Assembly (NCBI GenBank): GCA_021639365.1
Contig: JAJXHK010000003.1
Location: forward strand, 41,888-105,887
Origin: Collinsella aerofaciens
GTDB taxonomy: Bacteria; Actinomycetota; Coriobacteriia; Coriobacteriales; Coriobacteriaceae
Length of the DNA stretch: 64,000 nt
Direction of reading: 5' to 3'
Position numbers and translations under genes: made by a program. Each line of letters begins with the position of its first letter. The first letter of the stretch is position 1. Below the pieces are notes generated by a model. The model made no database searches. It had not been told where the DNA came from and was given only the letters and a program-made list of their open reading frames with translations. Below are positions 33,206 through 44,830 of the stretch, piece after piece.

Positions 33206-34564
33206 TTATTCCGATACAGTAGCTTCTCGTTGATTTTTCTCCTGCGAAGATGAGTGGCGGGAAATAAGGTCAAAAGCCATCTCGTAGCACATTTTTCTAT
33301 ATTCACATGATGCAGGGTGTAGACTCTTGGGCAAGTAGCCGTGCTCGTCTGCAGCCTCCCAGCTACAGCCCCCACCACAGAAAGACCGAGCCCAACAGTC
33401 CGTACAGTCAATTCTTTTTTCGACACCCTGACTCCAGTTTTCAATATACCTAGTTTCGTCAATTCCGGTGACGATGTTGCCCATTTTGAATCGCATCATC
33501 CCGACAAACCTGTGACAGGGGTATACGTCCCCTTCGGGAGTCACGGAAATAAAACGCCTGCCAGCCCCGCATCCGACAAAGGCGATCCTGTTGCTCATAA
33601 TCAAATCAACTGCAGTTTTCAATGTTCTAAACAAGGGCTTTTCCCCTTGATCAATCTGTTTGAGATATTGATCCGCCAAATCTATTAGGCCCGCCCTGAT
33701 TTTGTTTAATGAGTGTTCGTCGAGTTTGATATTCTCATCGAATGAGCTCACGGGCGAGAAGTAAATCCTTCTGAAGCCCATCTCTTTAAACTGAAGATAG
33801 TCTTCAACAAGGTTACAGTTATTATTTGTTAAGGTCGCTCTTGCGCCGAAGGGGAACGACTCGGAAAAACGACGAACGTTTTTGTCGATATCGGAGAAAG
33901 AGCCGCCTCCCGTCTTGTACGGGCGCGATGCATCGTGCTTGCATCCTGTACCATCGAGACTAATCAGAACAGAAAACCCGTGCTCCTTGAAAGAATTCAC
34001 AGCAGTGTCATTCAAAAGCGTTCCGTTGGTCGTAATAGAATAGGTAAAGTTTCTATTGGGGTATATTCTTTTTGAATAGTCGACCGTTTTCCATATCAGC
34101 GGCTCGTTAATCATGGGTTCCCCACCAAAAAAGACGATCGCAAGCGTTTCGTTTTCCGATGAACTTGCGACGAGGTAGTCGACCGCCTTGAAGGCTATCT
34201 CGTCTGTCATCAGCAGAGGAGACGTTCCATAATCTCCTTTACCGGCAAAACAGTAACTACAACCAAGGTTGCATGCATGTGAAACGTGGAGTTCGATGGA
34301 TCTAAGTTTTCGAGGCGTGTCTTTTGTTAAGAAAGTCCGCTCAGACAATCGTTGATACTCATCAATGTCGTCTTCAAGTTCTGCTATGGTCGTTTGGTCG
34401 TAGCCTTTCGCAGCAAGTGACTTTGTTAGCAACTTCGAGTTGACCGTTCTTCCCGATGCTTCAAATATGCGAAGCGCATCTTCTGATGCTTGGTCAACCT
34501 GAAAGCAATTGCGAGTGACCTCATCGAAGCAGTAACGACGATCACTTACTGAGAAAAAATGCAT
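33206..34564 (-). CDS. Radical SAM/SPASM peptide maturase
   Basis: 452 aa from ATG 34564 (MHFFSVSDRRYCFDE), preceded by GAGGA; a GTG at 34594 is less likely. The N-terminal about 85 residues look like the precursor-binding region of ranthipeptide/SCIFF-type maturases. The radical SAM motif is CNLGCSYC (about 102-109). The C-terminal SPASM region has a CGAGRRF start, PCHRF, and the cluster CTDCWARSFCGGGC followed by CEYRKMC. Such enzymes install thioether links in Cys-rich precursors using extra Fe-S clusters. The two Cys/Asp-rich peptides directly downstream are the obvious substrates. Codon use is AT-rich like the rest of the island. Confidence 0.88.
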   Translation of the reverse strand: MHFFSVSDRRYCFDEVTRNCFQVDQASEDALRIFEASGRTVNSKLLTKSLAAKGYDQTTIAELEDDIDEYQRLSERTFLTKDTPRKLRSIELHVSHACNLGCSYCFAGKGDYGTSPLLMTDEIAFKAVDYLVASSSENETLAIVFFGGEPMINEPLIWKTVDYSKRIYPNRNFTYSITTNGTLLNDTAVNSFKEHGFSVLISLDGTGCKHDASRPYKTGGGSFSDIDKNVRRFSESFPFGARATLTNNNCNLVEDYLQFKEMGFRRIYFSPVSSFDENIKLDEHSLNKIRAGLIDLADQYLKQIDQGEKPLFRTLKTAVDLIMSNRIAFVGCGAGRRFISVTPEGDVYPCHRFVGMMRFKMGNIVTGIDETRYIENWSQGVEKRIDCTDCWARSFCGGGCSWEAADEHGYLPKSLHPASCEYRKMCYEMAFDLISRHSSSQEKNQREATVSE

Positions 34565-35134
34565 ACGTTCCTCAATTTCATGCTGGACTGGCACTAACCT
34601 TGTTTATTGTTGCGCAGCTATAAAAAACCACCAGCGGGGATTCGGTGTGCGGCCCAATCGGACTCCCAAAAGGTTCTATTTGAGACTGGCAAGCTTTGTG
34701 TTGTTGGCACTTCGACAGCGCTCTTTATTCCAACATGGAGCCTCGCAGTTTGAGTCGACTTGCCTCTGGAAGGTCCGATCTTAACTTGATTTAGGATGAA
34801 AACAGATTACAGGCGCGCTCCTCTAGAAAGAAAGGAAACCAATCGCCGCCTTTCACCAGGAAAGTTTTTATAGCCCACCTCGAGCAAAATGAAAGATGCG
34901 AGAGCGATTGGGGAACAACGCGAATCTCCCCTTTTGGGTGGGAGCGAGCCTTCAGCCACCGGCGAACGACTCGCCCTGGTCAGAATCTGGAAGTGGTGCC
35001 GGGCCGCTTGGGCCTCCCCGGTGACTTCGTGGGGCTTACCTGCCTGACGTCGAGGAGTACATCCGCAAGATTCGTTCCCTATGCCGTTTGCTCTCACGCC
35101 CGCCTTAGTTCCAAGTCGGGCGAGCCGCCGCGCT
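34565..35134. other. Island right edge, gene debris
   Basis: No supportable gene. The upstream region of the radical SAM gene (to about 34750) presumably holds its promoter; a GC-rich part from 34900 contains a short frame ending LPDVEEYIRKIRSLC (about 35037-35100) that looks like the tail of an unidentified protein. Homology to the FHA gene starts at 35135. Confidence 0.35.
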
Positions 35135-35563
35135 CATGCGACCCGTGGCGGCGACACGTCCACGCCGCGTTCGCTTGGCATGTCGATGACCGCGGGCGAA
35201 CGCGAGCCCGCGCCGGCACATCCGTTGGGCCTGCTGCGTGTGCAAAACGGCTTTGTGGTGAGTGCCCCGCGCTGGATTCAGCCGAGTGAGGAAGGCGTCG
35301 AGATCGGCGCGCTGGCAACGGGCGAGGGCGATATCACCGACGTCGGTGATGACGTCTCGGCTCGCCATGCCCACATCTGGTGCGATGCTCAAAATACCTG
35401 GCACGTTGAGGACCTGTCGTCTACCAACGGGACCGTGGTGGTAAACGGGGTCACGAGCGTCTGCATCCAGGTCGAGCCCGGCCGCTCCGCCCAGCTCAAT
35501 CCCGGCGACGAGCTCAAGCTCGGCGGCTCCACCACCTACGCCATCCTCTTCGGCGCCCTCTAA
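35135..35563 (+). pseudogene. Duplicated 3' end of the FHA gene
   Basis: 143 codons corresponding to the FHA domain and C-terminus of the gene at 27880, open to the same final GAL residues and stop, but without the N-terminal domain or a start signal. About nine residues differ, too many for a fresh duplication, so it probably came from a related strain or is the original 3' end left after recombination. The FHA motif EDLSSTNGTVVVNG is intact. Confidence 0.8.
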
Positions 35564-35576
35564 CCAACCCTCAATA

Positions 35577-35643
35577 AGTTGCGGTGAAATAGGGACTGTT
35601 TAAGGCTCTGAGCAGCAAAAACAGTCCCTATTTCACCGCAACT
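35577..35643. terminator. Perfect 25-bp inverted repeat
   Basis: Left arm 35577-35601, right arm 35619-35643, no mismatch, 17-base loop. Arms include GCGGTGAAATAGGGACTG. Ends the FHA fragment and insulates nifJ; also belongs in style to the GGGAC hairpin family. 35644-36041 otherwise holds the nifJ leader, without a riboswitch I can recognise. Confidence 0.7.
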
Positions 35644-35753
35644 GCCGTATGGTTCCCGGGGAATATTCTGGTCGGCACTGAGCGTTCGATAGTCACCCAA
35701 GGTAAACCTTTACCGCCCACCTATATTTGTCGAAATTACACTTGACGGCGGGG

Positions 35754-35759
35754 TACAAT
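35754..35759 (+). promoter_or_regulatory. -10 element of nifJ
   Basis: GGGG-TACAAT. A TTGACG lies only six bases before it, too close to be its -35. A leader of about 280 bases would result. Confidence 0.35.
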
Positions 35760-36041
35760 AAACCCGCATGCGGATTTCCGTTGCGGGCGCTTCCCATCGC
35801 CGGGGCGTGCCCGGGAGCATCCGGCATGCGGCCTTTGCGGCGCTCGGTCATGTGCAAGACGGGTAGCTGGGCCTGTGGAGCGCGTGCAGCCGCCCCTCGC
35901 CTCGGCATGCCTTCTCTCCACGCCATGTGCCTGCTGCTGAGTCTGCCTGCCAGATGATTGGAAGCAACAACGAAAATCCCATCACGCCAACATCCCGGCG
36001 ATCGCCGGGGCCTGTATACCTATATGAGAGGAGAGGGGTAT

Positions 36042-39581
<3,540 letters not shown>

Positions 39582-39591
39582 GTCTCCCACC

Positions 39592-39620
39592 GCAGGATCT
39601 GAGGGCTGACCTTCGCGGAC
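39592..39620. repeat. 29-bp inverted repeat, left copy
   Basis: Starts 10 bp after the nifJ stop; begins GCAGGATCTGAGG and ends TTCGCGGAC. Its exact reverse complement is at 41266-41294, so the pair encloses the nifJ terminator and the IS110 gene. Confidence 0.7.
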
Positions 39621-39633
39621 GTCCTCGGACATG

Positions 39634-39675
39634 AAAGAACCCCCGCTGCGCACTACGTGCGGCGGGGGTTCTTTC
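39634..39675 (+). terminator. nifJ terminator
   Basis: AAAGAACCCCCGC pairs with GCGGGGGTTCTTT around a GCGCAC/GTGC inner stem; bidirectional in form, so it can also end the minus-strand IS110 gene. Confidence 0.75.
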
Positions 39676-39687
39676 GTCCTGACACTC

Positions 39688-40977
39688 CTATATGGCAAGG
39701 CCTTTTTTAGAATCCATTTTTCGCTCCGCCTCGAAGGCCTGCCTGTCCCAATCGAGCGGAAGCCCCGCCTCGACCCAGGCCTCATAGGCCCTCCTTATGG
39801 GCTTGAGCTCCCTTTGGCCCCTCTCCAGCATCGAGATGTACTTCTCGCTGGTTCCCAATATGGACGCCGCCCTCACCTGGCTGACCCTCGCCGCGCGCCT
39901 TGCCGCCACGAGGGCCGACGCGTCCGCCGGCCTCCTTACCTCGTGCGGGTGCATCAGCGCCCGGTACGCCTCCCTGGCCACGTAGCGCTTGAGGCACCTC
40001 ATGACCTCCCTGTCGCTCTTCCCCCGACCCCTGGCCCTCTCGGCGTACTCGGCGGTCTCGGGGTCGCGCATGACCCTCTGCCTCGCGATCTCGTGCAGCG
40101 CGCTGTTCGCCTGCCGGTCGCCGCCCCTGTTGAGCCTGTGCCTCACGGTCTTGCCGCTCGAGGCGGGGATGGGGCAGGCCCCGCATATCGCCGCGAACGA
40201 CGCCTCGGAGCGCAGCCTGCCCGGGTTGTCCCCGGCCGCGACCGCGAGCTTGGCGGCGCTCGCGGGCCCGCACCCGTACATCGCCAGCAGCGCGGGGCAG
40301 TTCTCCTCCAGGGACGCCTCGATCGCGCGCTCCATGTCGAGCGCGGCGTCGCGCGCCGCCGCCCACAGGTCCGCCAGCGCGCCGAGCGCGGCCCCCAGGG
40401 CGCCCTCGGCGCGCACGGAGGGGAGCTCCTCCATCAGCCTCGGCCCTCCCATGCCGCGGAACCTCGACCTGAGCCCCTCCGGCGCGGTGGTGAGCAGCGA
40501 CCTCGCGGTGTTGATCGCCGAGGTCCGCGCCTTCACCGCCCCGGATCGCGCCGCGAGCATGCAGCGCACCCCGTCGACCCAACCGTCCTGGCTCTTGGGG
40601 GTCCCGAGCTTTGAGCCGGACATCGCCGCGCGGGCGGCCCTCTCCGCGTCCGCCTCGTCGCACTTGCCCTGCCCCGGGCGCCTCCTCTGCGTCCTCGCCG
40701 GGGAGAGCGCCTCGCGCACGGGCATCCCCAGCGACGCGAGGTGCCTGGTGAGGCCCGCCCCGTAGGACGGCGTCCCCTCCATCGCGACGCAGGCCGGCTC
40801 CCCGGCCGCCGCGATCGCCCCGGCGAGCGCCTCGTAGCCCGCCGAGTCGGCGGGGAACTGGCGGGACAGGACCTTGCGGCCCCTCCAGTCCAGGACGCAC
40901 AGCCAGTGCGAGTCGGCGTGGGTGTCGACCCCGCAGAAGACCGGCCCGCGGGCGCCGGGTATCGATTCGGTTCTCAT
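39688..40977 (-). CDS. IS110-family transposase with C-terminal helix-turn-helix
   Basis: 429 aa from ATG 40977 (MRTESIPGARG), behind CGGAGCGAG. N-terminal RuvC-like DEDD domain: Asp in GVDTHADSHWL (about 17), Glu in AMEGTPSYG (about 65), Asp in KCDEADAE (about 105). C-terminal Transposase_20 domain with YGCGPASAAKLA and SSGKTVRHRLNRGGDR, including the Ser nucleophile region. After the usual end comes about 65 residues reading VAARRAARVSQVRAASIL and SEKYISMLERGQ, an XRE-like helix-turn-helix. Most IS110 transposases lack it. Intact, so probably active. Confidence 0.88.
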   Translation of the reverse strand: MRTESIPGARGPVFCGVDTHADSHWLCVLDWRGRKVLSRQFPADSAGYEALAGAIAAAGEPACVAMEGTPSYGAGLTRHLASLGMPVREALSPARTQRRRPGQGKCDEADAERAARAAMSGSKLGTPKSQDGWVDGVRCMLAARSGAVKARTSAINTARSLLTTAPEGLRSRFRGMGGPRLMEELPSVRAEGALGAALGALADLWAAARDAALDMERAIEASLEENCPALLAMYGCGPASAAKLAVAAGDNPGRLRSEASFAAICGACPIPASSGKTVRHRLNRGGDRQANSALHEIARQRVMRDPETAEYAERARGRGKSDREVMRCLKRYVAREAYRALMHPHEVRRPADASALVAARRAARVSQVRAASILGTSEKYISMLERGQRELKPIRRAYEAWVEAGLPLDWDRQAFEAERKMDSKKGLAI

Positions 40978-41265
40978 GTCTCGCTCCGTTCTTTCCGTGC
41001 TCGCCTGGACCGGGCAGACGGCACACTGACGGGGCGCGATAGAATGCGGTTGTTCGGGTCCGCGGTATCGCTCCATGCTCCTATTAGGTCATGCGGCGGT
41101 CTCGGCTCGCCGCGGCCCGCGCGGGACATGTCAGGAAACGAGGGCAGCCCTGTGGGCGCCAGCGGAATGTGGGGTCACCGCGCGGTCCGCATCTGATGGT
41201 GTCGACGCCAATGGTATATGGATGCGCCATCGACGTCTTCAATTAAGAAGATATCAGTGCGGAAT
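40978..41265 (-). ncRNA. Candidate IS110 bridge-RNA region
   Basis: Known: IS110-group elements transcribe a structured guide RNA from the non-coding end beside the transposase start. This 288-bp GC-rich stretch lies upstream of the transposase on its strand, has no supportable gene, and contains short complementary segments (e.g. GGCGGTC/ GCCGCGG areas near 41090-41120). The element's exact end is not determined. Placement is inference. Confidence 0.3.
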
Positions 41266-41294
41266 GTCCGCGAAGGTCAGCCCTCAGATCCTGC
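41266..41294. repeat. 29-bp inverted repeat, right copy
   Basis: Exact reverse complement of 39592-39620. Between here and 41436 there is a perfect 10-bp hairpin GTTTCGCGGC/GCCGCGAAAC (41365-41387), which may end the ATPase transcript, and no gene. Confidence 0.7.
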
Positions 41295-41436
41295 TACGAC
41301 TACGTCCTCGGATTGTGGGGCTGCATGAGGGACGTGGTTGTGGGGGCCTTTTGTCCCCGTCGCTGTTTCGCGGCGCGGCCGCGAAACCACGCGTTACTTT
41401 GGTTATGGAGGGGGCTTGGTTGTTGGTTCAGATGAT

Positions 41437-42798
41437 CTAGAGAGATATGGGTGCAAATGAGAAATCGTTGTTGGGGTCGTCCTTTTCCATAAACTCATCG
41501 AGGCAGAATGTCATATAGATTGGAACGTACAGGATCTTGCCCTCTTCGCTAAGGTTTTCGTGGCTTAGCACAACGGCCTCGGGAATCTTGTACTCGCCCA
41601 CACTCATCAGGCGATCGAGGGCCGCATGTGCTCGAACTTTCTTGCCCGATTTGACTTCGATTGGGACAACATGTCCTCGGGCGCCTTCGATTACAAAGTC
41701 GACTTCACCGACCTCACGTGTTTGGTAGTACCACGTATCTGCTCCGAGGGCAACAAGCTCCTGCGCGACCACGTTTTCATAGAGACCGCCGAGGTTGGGG
41801 GTTTTCATATCTAGATATACAGCGCGTGCCGTGCTACCGGGATATCGCGATGCGAGCATTCCTGTATCGGACTCGTATAGTTTGAAGGCGGCTGCCTTCT
41901 CTGTCCTCTTAAGAGGACTCCGGGCCTCCGTCACCTGGGGGACCATCAATCCAACGCCTGCGTTCACCAGCCATAGGAAATCCTGCTCGTATTTTTGAAG
42001 ACGAGCTCCCTCGCCTAGAGACGAGACGATAAAGCGATGGGACTCCGCCTCAAGCTGAACGGGAATTTGCTCGAAAATGGAGCGAACGTTAAACGCTCGA
42101 GTCGATGCATATTTAGAGATATCGCTTTTGTACTGATCGACTAGCTGAATTTGAAGCTCACGCGTTCTCACGAGCGAATAGCCCGAATCGATATAGTTCT
42201 GAACGACCTCTGGCATGCCGCCGCAAACGATATAGGCTCTAAAGTTTTTGAGCATCGCCTCATGAATATAGTTTTCGACGGGACGTCTCTCGACAAGGCA
42301 GCTGCGAATGTCTGCAAGCACATTCTCGCTGATGCTGTTTGCCCAACAGAACTCTTCAAAATCCATCGGTCGCATAACAATGTGCTCGACATACCCCACC
42401 GGAAAAGAAGAGATCCCCTTAAACTCAGTCCCAAGCATAGACCCCGAGAAGACATAGCTAAAGCGTCCGTCCTCGACCAGCGCCTTCATAAGTGTAACGA
42501 TCTGCGGATACTCCTGAATCTCATCGACGAAGATAAGCGTGTCTCCTTCAACAAGCGGTGCATCCGCAAGAAGGGCCACACGGTTGATGAAGTCAATGGA
42601 GTTCTTAGCGCCAACAAGTACGTCTCTTGCCTCGGCATCGAGTAGCAGATTGACCTCATAATACGAGGCGTAGTTGCTCTTTCCAAACGCGCGAATTGCA
42701 TAGCTCTTGCCAATCTGACGCGCGCCAGTAACAAGCAACGCTTTATTGGATTTGTTCTTCCAGCTCAAAAGCCTGTCAGTGACCTTACGGCGTAGCAT
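41437..42798 (-). CDS. AAA-family ATPase with DUF4143 nuclease-like domain
   Basis: 453 aa, ATG 42798. AAA_14 domain about 1-200 with Walker A VTGARQIGKS (about 22-31) and Walker B LIFVDEIQE (about 88-96), then the DUF4143 domain (about 210-400) with TREVGEVDFVIE and PIEVKSGKK, a restriction-endonuclease-like D-E-K arrangement. Members are widespread, often mobile, and of uncertain role; defence or DNA repair has been suggested. AT-richer than its neighbours and isolated between IS110 and arcC, suggesting horizontal gain. Tandem 34-bp repeats sit at its promoter. Confidence 0.85.
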   Translation of the reverse strand: MLRRKVTDRLLSWKNKSNKALLVTGARQIGKSYAIRAFGKSNYASYYEVNLLLDAEARDVLVGAKNSIDFINRVALLADAPLVEGDTLIFVDEIQEYPQIVTLMKALVEDGRFSYVFSGSMLGTEFKGISSFPVGYVEHIVMRPMDFEEFCWANSISENVLADIRSCLVERRPVENYIHEAMLKNFRAYIVCGGMPEVVQNYIDSGYSLVRTRELQIQLVDQYKSDISKYASTRAFNVRSIFEQIPVQLEAESHRFIVSSLGEGARLQKYEQDFLWLVNAGVGLMVPQVTEARSPLKRTEKAAAFKLYESDTGMLASRYPGSTARAVYLDMKTPNLGGLYENVVAQELVALGADTWYYQTREVGEVDFVIEGARGHVVPIEVKSGKKVRAHAALDRLMSVGEYKIPEAVVLSHENLSEEGKILYVPIYMTFCLDEFMEKDDPNNDFSFAPISL

Positions 42799-42813
42799 TA
42801 AAACCCCTCAATG

Positions 42814-42899
42814 ACAAAAATTGGCAAATAGATTTGACCCTAATCATACAAAAATTGGCAGATAGATTTGACCCAAATCATACAAAAATTGGCAAATAG
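42814..42899. repeat. Tandem 34-bp repeat (2.5 copies) upstream of the ATPase
   Basis: Copies at 42814-42847, 42848-42881 and a partial one from 42882, differing at two positions. Each contains AAAAATTGGCA and GATTTGACCC. They start 16 bp before the ATPase start codon, so they could be binding sites for its own control. Confidence 0.75.
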
Positions 42900-43055
42900 C
42901 AAAGCTCGCTTAGGCCTCAAAGCCAGCGAGCCAGCACGGTACTTTGCGAAAAGGCTGGCGGCGCCGTTGTTGAGGGTGGCCAGGTTGGCAGTGGCGCCGT
43001 TAGCGTTCTCGGCTGCTTGGGCGCGCAGGAGCGAAAGGGCGTCGGCAGCGTTCAT
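42840..43055 (-). pseudogene. Possible short gene remnant
   Basis: A 71-codon frame starting MNAADALSLLRAQAAENANG, whose second half runs into the AT-rich tandem repeat. No ribosome-binding site. The GC-rich, Ala-rich first 50 codons look host-like, the rest does not, as if a gene end was replaced by the repeat. 43056-43490 is AT-rich non-coding DNA leading to arcC, with a TACTCG/CGAGTA inverted repeat near 43165-43205. Confidence 0.25.
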
Positions 43056-43490
43056 GCAGAAGCCGACGGTAAAGTTCCATACTGCGAACTCGCAGTCGCT
43101 TGCCGCGGGGTGAAGCGCGATCGGCTATCCCTTATGTTGGATGAAAAGCCCCATGTTTTTGCAGGGGTGCATACTCGTCGTATAAGTGCATAGAATCTCG
43201 TATAGTGCGAGTAAGATTTTGCGTTGTCCGTTTTGTGTTTAGCAAAGATATAGTTTGCATAATCCCGCCTAATCCCCGCTCTATTTAAATAAAGTCGCAC
43301 GTAAATGGCATAAACGTGTCTGAGCTGGGGTTCTGTACGCTGAGCGGATAAAAACGACCGTTCACCGTTCAACTATTTTCAAAATGAATAAAATGAGCGA
43401 TAAAGAGAATATAAACCTTAATAAACTCGCGTATCGCACGGACGCGGGTTATTAATGGGTTGTAGGCCTTTTACAGAAAGGATTCCAGCA

Positions 43491-44453
43491 ATGTCTAAGC
43501 CTCTTGGCAAGCCCGATCGTATTGTCGTCGCCCTTGGCGGCAACGCCCTCGGCAACAACCCCGTCGAGCAGATCGAGGCCGTGAGCAACACCGCCCACGC
43601 GCTCCTCGGCCTCATCGAGCAGGGCAACGAGATCATCATCACCCACGGCAACGGCCCGCAGGTCGGCATGATCCAGAACGCCTTCGCCGCCGCCCACGAT
43701 GCCATCGGCACCCCCGAGATGCCGCTGCCCGAGTGCGGCGCCATGTCCCAGGGCTACATTGGTTATCACCTGCAGCAGGGCATCGGCCGCGAGATGCACA
43801 AGCGCTATAAGCGTTGGCACGCCGCCACCGTCGTCACCCAGATCGAGTGCGACCCGGATGATCCCGCGTTCAAGAACCCGACCAAGCCGATCGGCCCCTT
43901 CTACACCGAGGAGCAGGCCAAGGAGTTCATGGCTGAGGATCCCTCCAAGGTCTTCGTCGAGGATTCCGGCCGCGGCTGGCGTCGCGTCGTCGCCTCCCCC
44001 GATCCCAAGAAGATCGTCGAGGCTGACTCCATCCTCAACCTGCTCGACAACGAGTTCATCGTCATCGCCTGCGGTGGCGGCGGCATCCCCGTCGTCCGCG
44101 ACTACGAGAACAAGGGCTGCTACAAGGGCGTTCCCGCCGTCATCGACAAGGACCTGGGCGGCGAGCTGCTGGCCGAGGACTGCGACGCCGACGTTCTGTT
44201 CCTGCTGACCGCCGTTGAGCACGTCGCCATCAACTTTGGCAAGCCCAACCAGGAGGAGCTCGAGGACCTCACCGCCGACGAGGCCGAGCGCCTGGCCGAC
44301 GAGGGTCAGTTCGGCAAGGGTTCCATGGAGCCCAAGGTCCGCGCCGCCATCAAGTTCGCCCGCTCCCGCAAGGGCCGCACCTGCATCATCGGCGCCCTGG
44401 ACAAGGCCGCCGAGACCATGGCCGGCCTCTCCGGTACCCGCATCCACGAGTAG
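43491..44453 (+). CDS. arcC: Carbamate kinase
   Basis: 320 aa from ATG 43491 (MSKPLGKPDRIVVALGGNAL), with AGAAAGGA upstream; the longer frame from 43455 has no site. Amino-acid kinase fold with ALGGNALG, THGNGPQVG, CGGGGIPVV and KGSMEPKV motifs. It makes ATP from carbamoyl phosphate at the end of arginine (deiminase), citrulline or allantoin breakdown. The partner arcA/arcB genes are not beside it, so carbamoyl phosphate must come from genes elsewhere. Very strong codon bias. Confidence 0.95.
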   Translation: MSKPLGKPDRIVVALGGNALGNNPVEQIEAVSNTAHALLGLIEQGNEIIITHGNGPQVGMIQNAFAAAHDAIGTPEMPLPECGAMSQGYIGYHLQQGIGREMHKRYKRWHAATVVTQIECDPDDPAFKNPTKPIGPFYTEEQAKEFMAEDPSKVFVEDSGRGWRRVVASPDPKKIVEADSILNLLDNEFIVIACGGGGIPVVRDYENKGCYKGVPAVIDKDLGGELLAEDCDADVLFLLTAVEHVAINFGKPNQEELEDLTADEAERLADEGQFGKGSMEPKVRAAIKFARSRKGRTCIIGALDKAAETMAGLSGTRIHE

Positions 44454-44518
44454 CCCCTACTCCGTTGCCTCTCCCGTGGGCGCCAGGCAAAGCGCCCACA
44501 AACTAGCCTCTCTTCATG

Positions 44519-44552
44519 AGCCCCGCGGTCCGCTCCGACTGCGGGGCTTTTG
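44519..44552 (+). terminator. arcC terminator
   Basis: AGCCCCGC (44519-44526) pairs with GCGGGGCT (44541-44548) and TTTTGCT follows. A smaller 8-bp hairpin GTGGGCGC/GCGCCCAC lies just before it (44476-44499). Confidence 0.75.
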
Positions 44553-44561
44553 CTATTCACC

Positions 44562-44664
44562 TAGTCATTGGGGACGTTCTTAAACGACTAGTCAAACAAG
44601 AACGTCCACAACGACTACTCATTTAAGTCTGTCCCCAATGACTGTTAAGTCTGTCCCCAATGAC
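44562..44664. repeat. Composite of GGGGACGTTC and ACTCATTTAAGTC repeats
   Basis: Left half TAGTCATTGGGGACGTTCTT folds with AAGAACGTCC-ACAACGACTA; then a 25-bp unit starting ACTCATTTAAGTC and ending CCCCAATGA (44617-44641), then a shorter TTAAGTCTGTCCCCAATGA copy. The same units recur at 50.42 and 50.75 kb. Followed by a half copy of the GGAAAGCGCATCTC repeat near 44669. 44690-44830 is the regulator leader. Confidence 0.7.
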
Positions 44665-44830
44665 TGCGGAAAGCGCATCTCACACCGGCACATGGCTTTC
44701 GGGCCCTTTCTCCGTGCTCCCTATAAGTTCGGCTGGACTCCCCGCAACCTGTTCCGAGTTGGCGGAACGAGCGCGACGTGGAGTGTCATTCTTTACCGCG
44801 TTAGACTAGACGCAGGGAAAGGAGGAGGAC

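Larger units (their letters stand above)
28819..35134. mobile_element. AT-richer genomic island carrying a ranthipeptide-like locus
   Basis: About 6.3 kb between the intact FHA gene and a second copy of its 3' end. Base composition and codon use (AT-rich third positions, ATA, TTT, AAA) differ sharply from the GC-rich flanks. Contents: decayed methyltransferase, ABC exporter, IS110 remnant, peptide genes, radical SAM gene and pseudogene debris. No integrase or intact transposase is inside, so the mode of entry was probably homologous recombination or an element now lost. 28851-29040 contains only a short possible C-terminal fragment ending LVEHLKQ (about 28990). Confidence 0.7.

Noticed and set aside
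35760..36041. Riboswitch or leader peptide before nifJ
   Set aside because: No known aptamer core and no peptide with a ribosome-binding site.
42814..42899. CRISPR array
   Set aside because: Copies are directly adjacent without spacers; no cas genes.
43370..43420. ArgR-type box (ATGAATAAAATGAG) upstream of arcC
   Set aside because: Only one half-site fits; AT-rich background gives such matches by chance.
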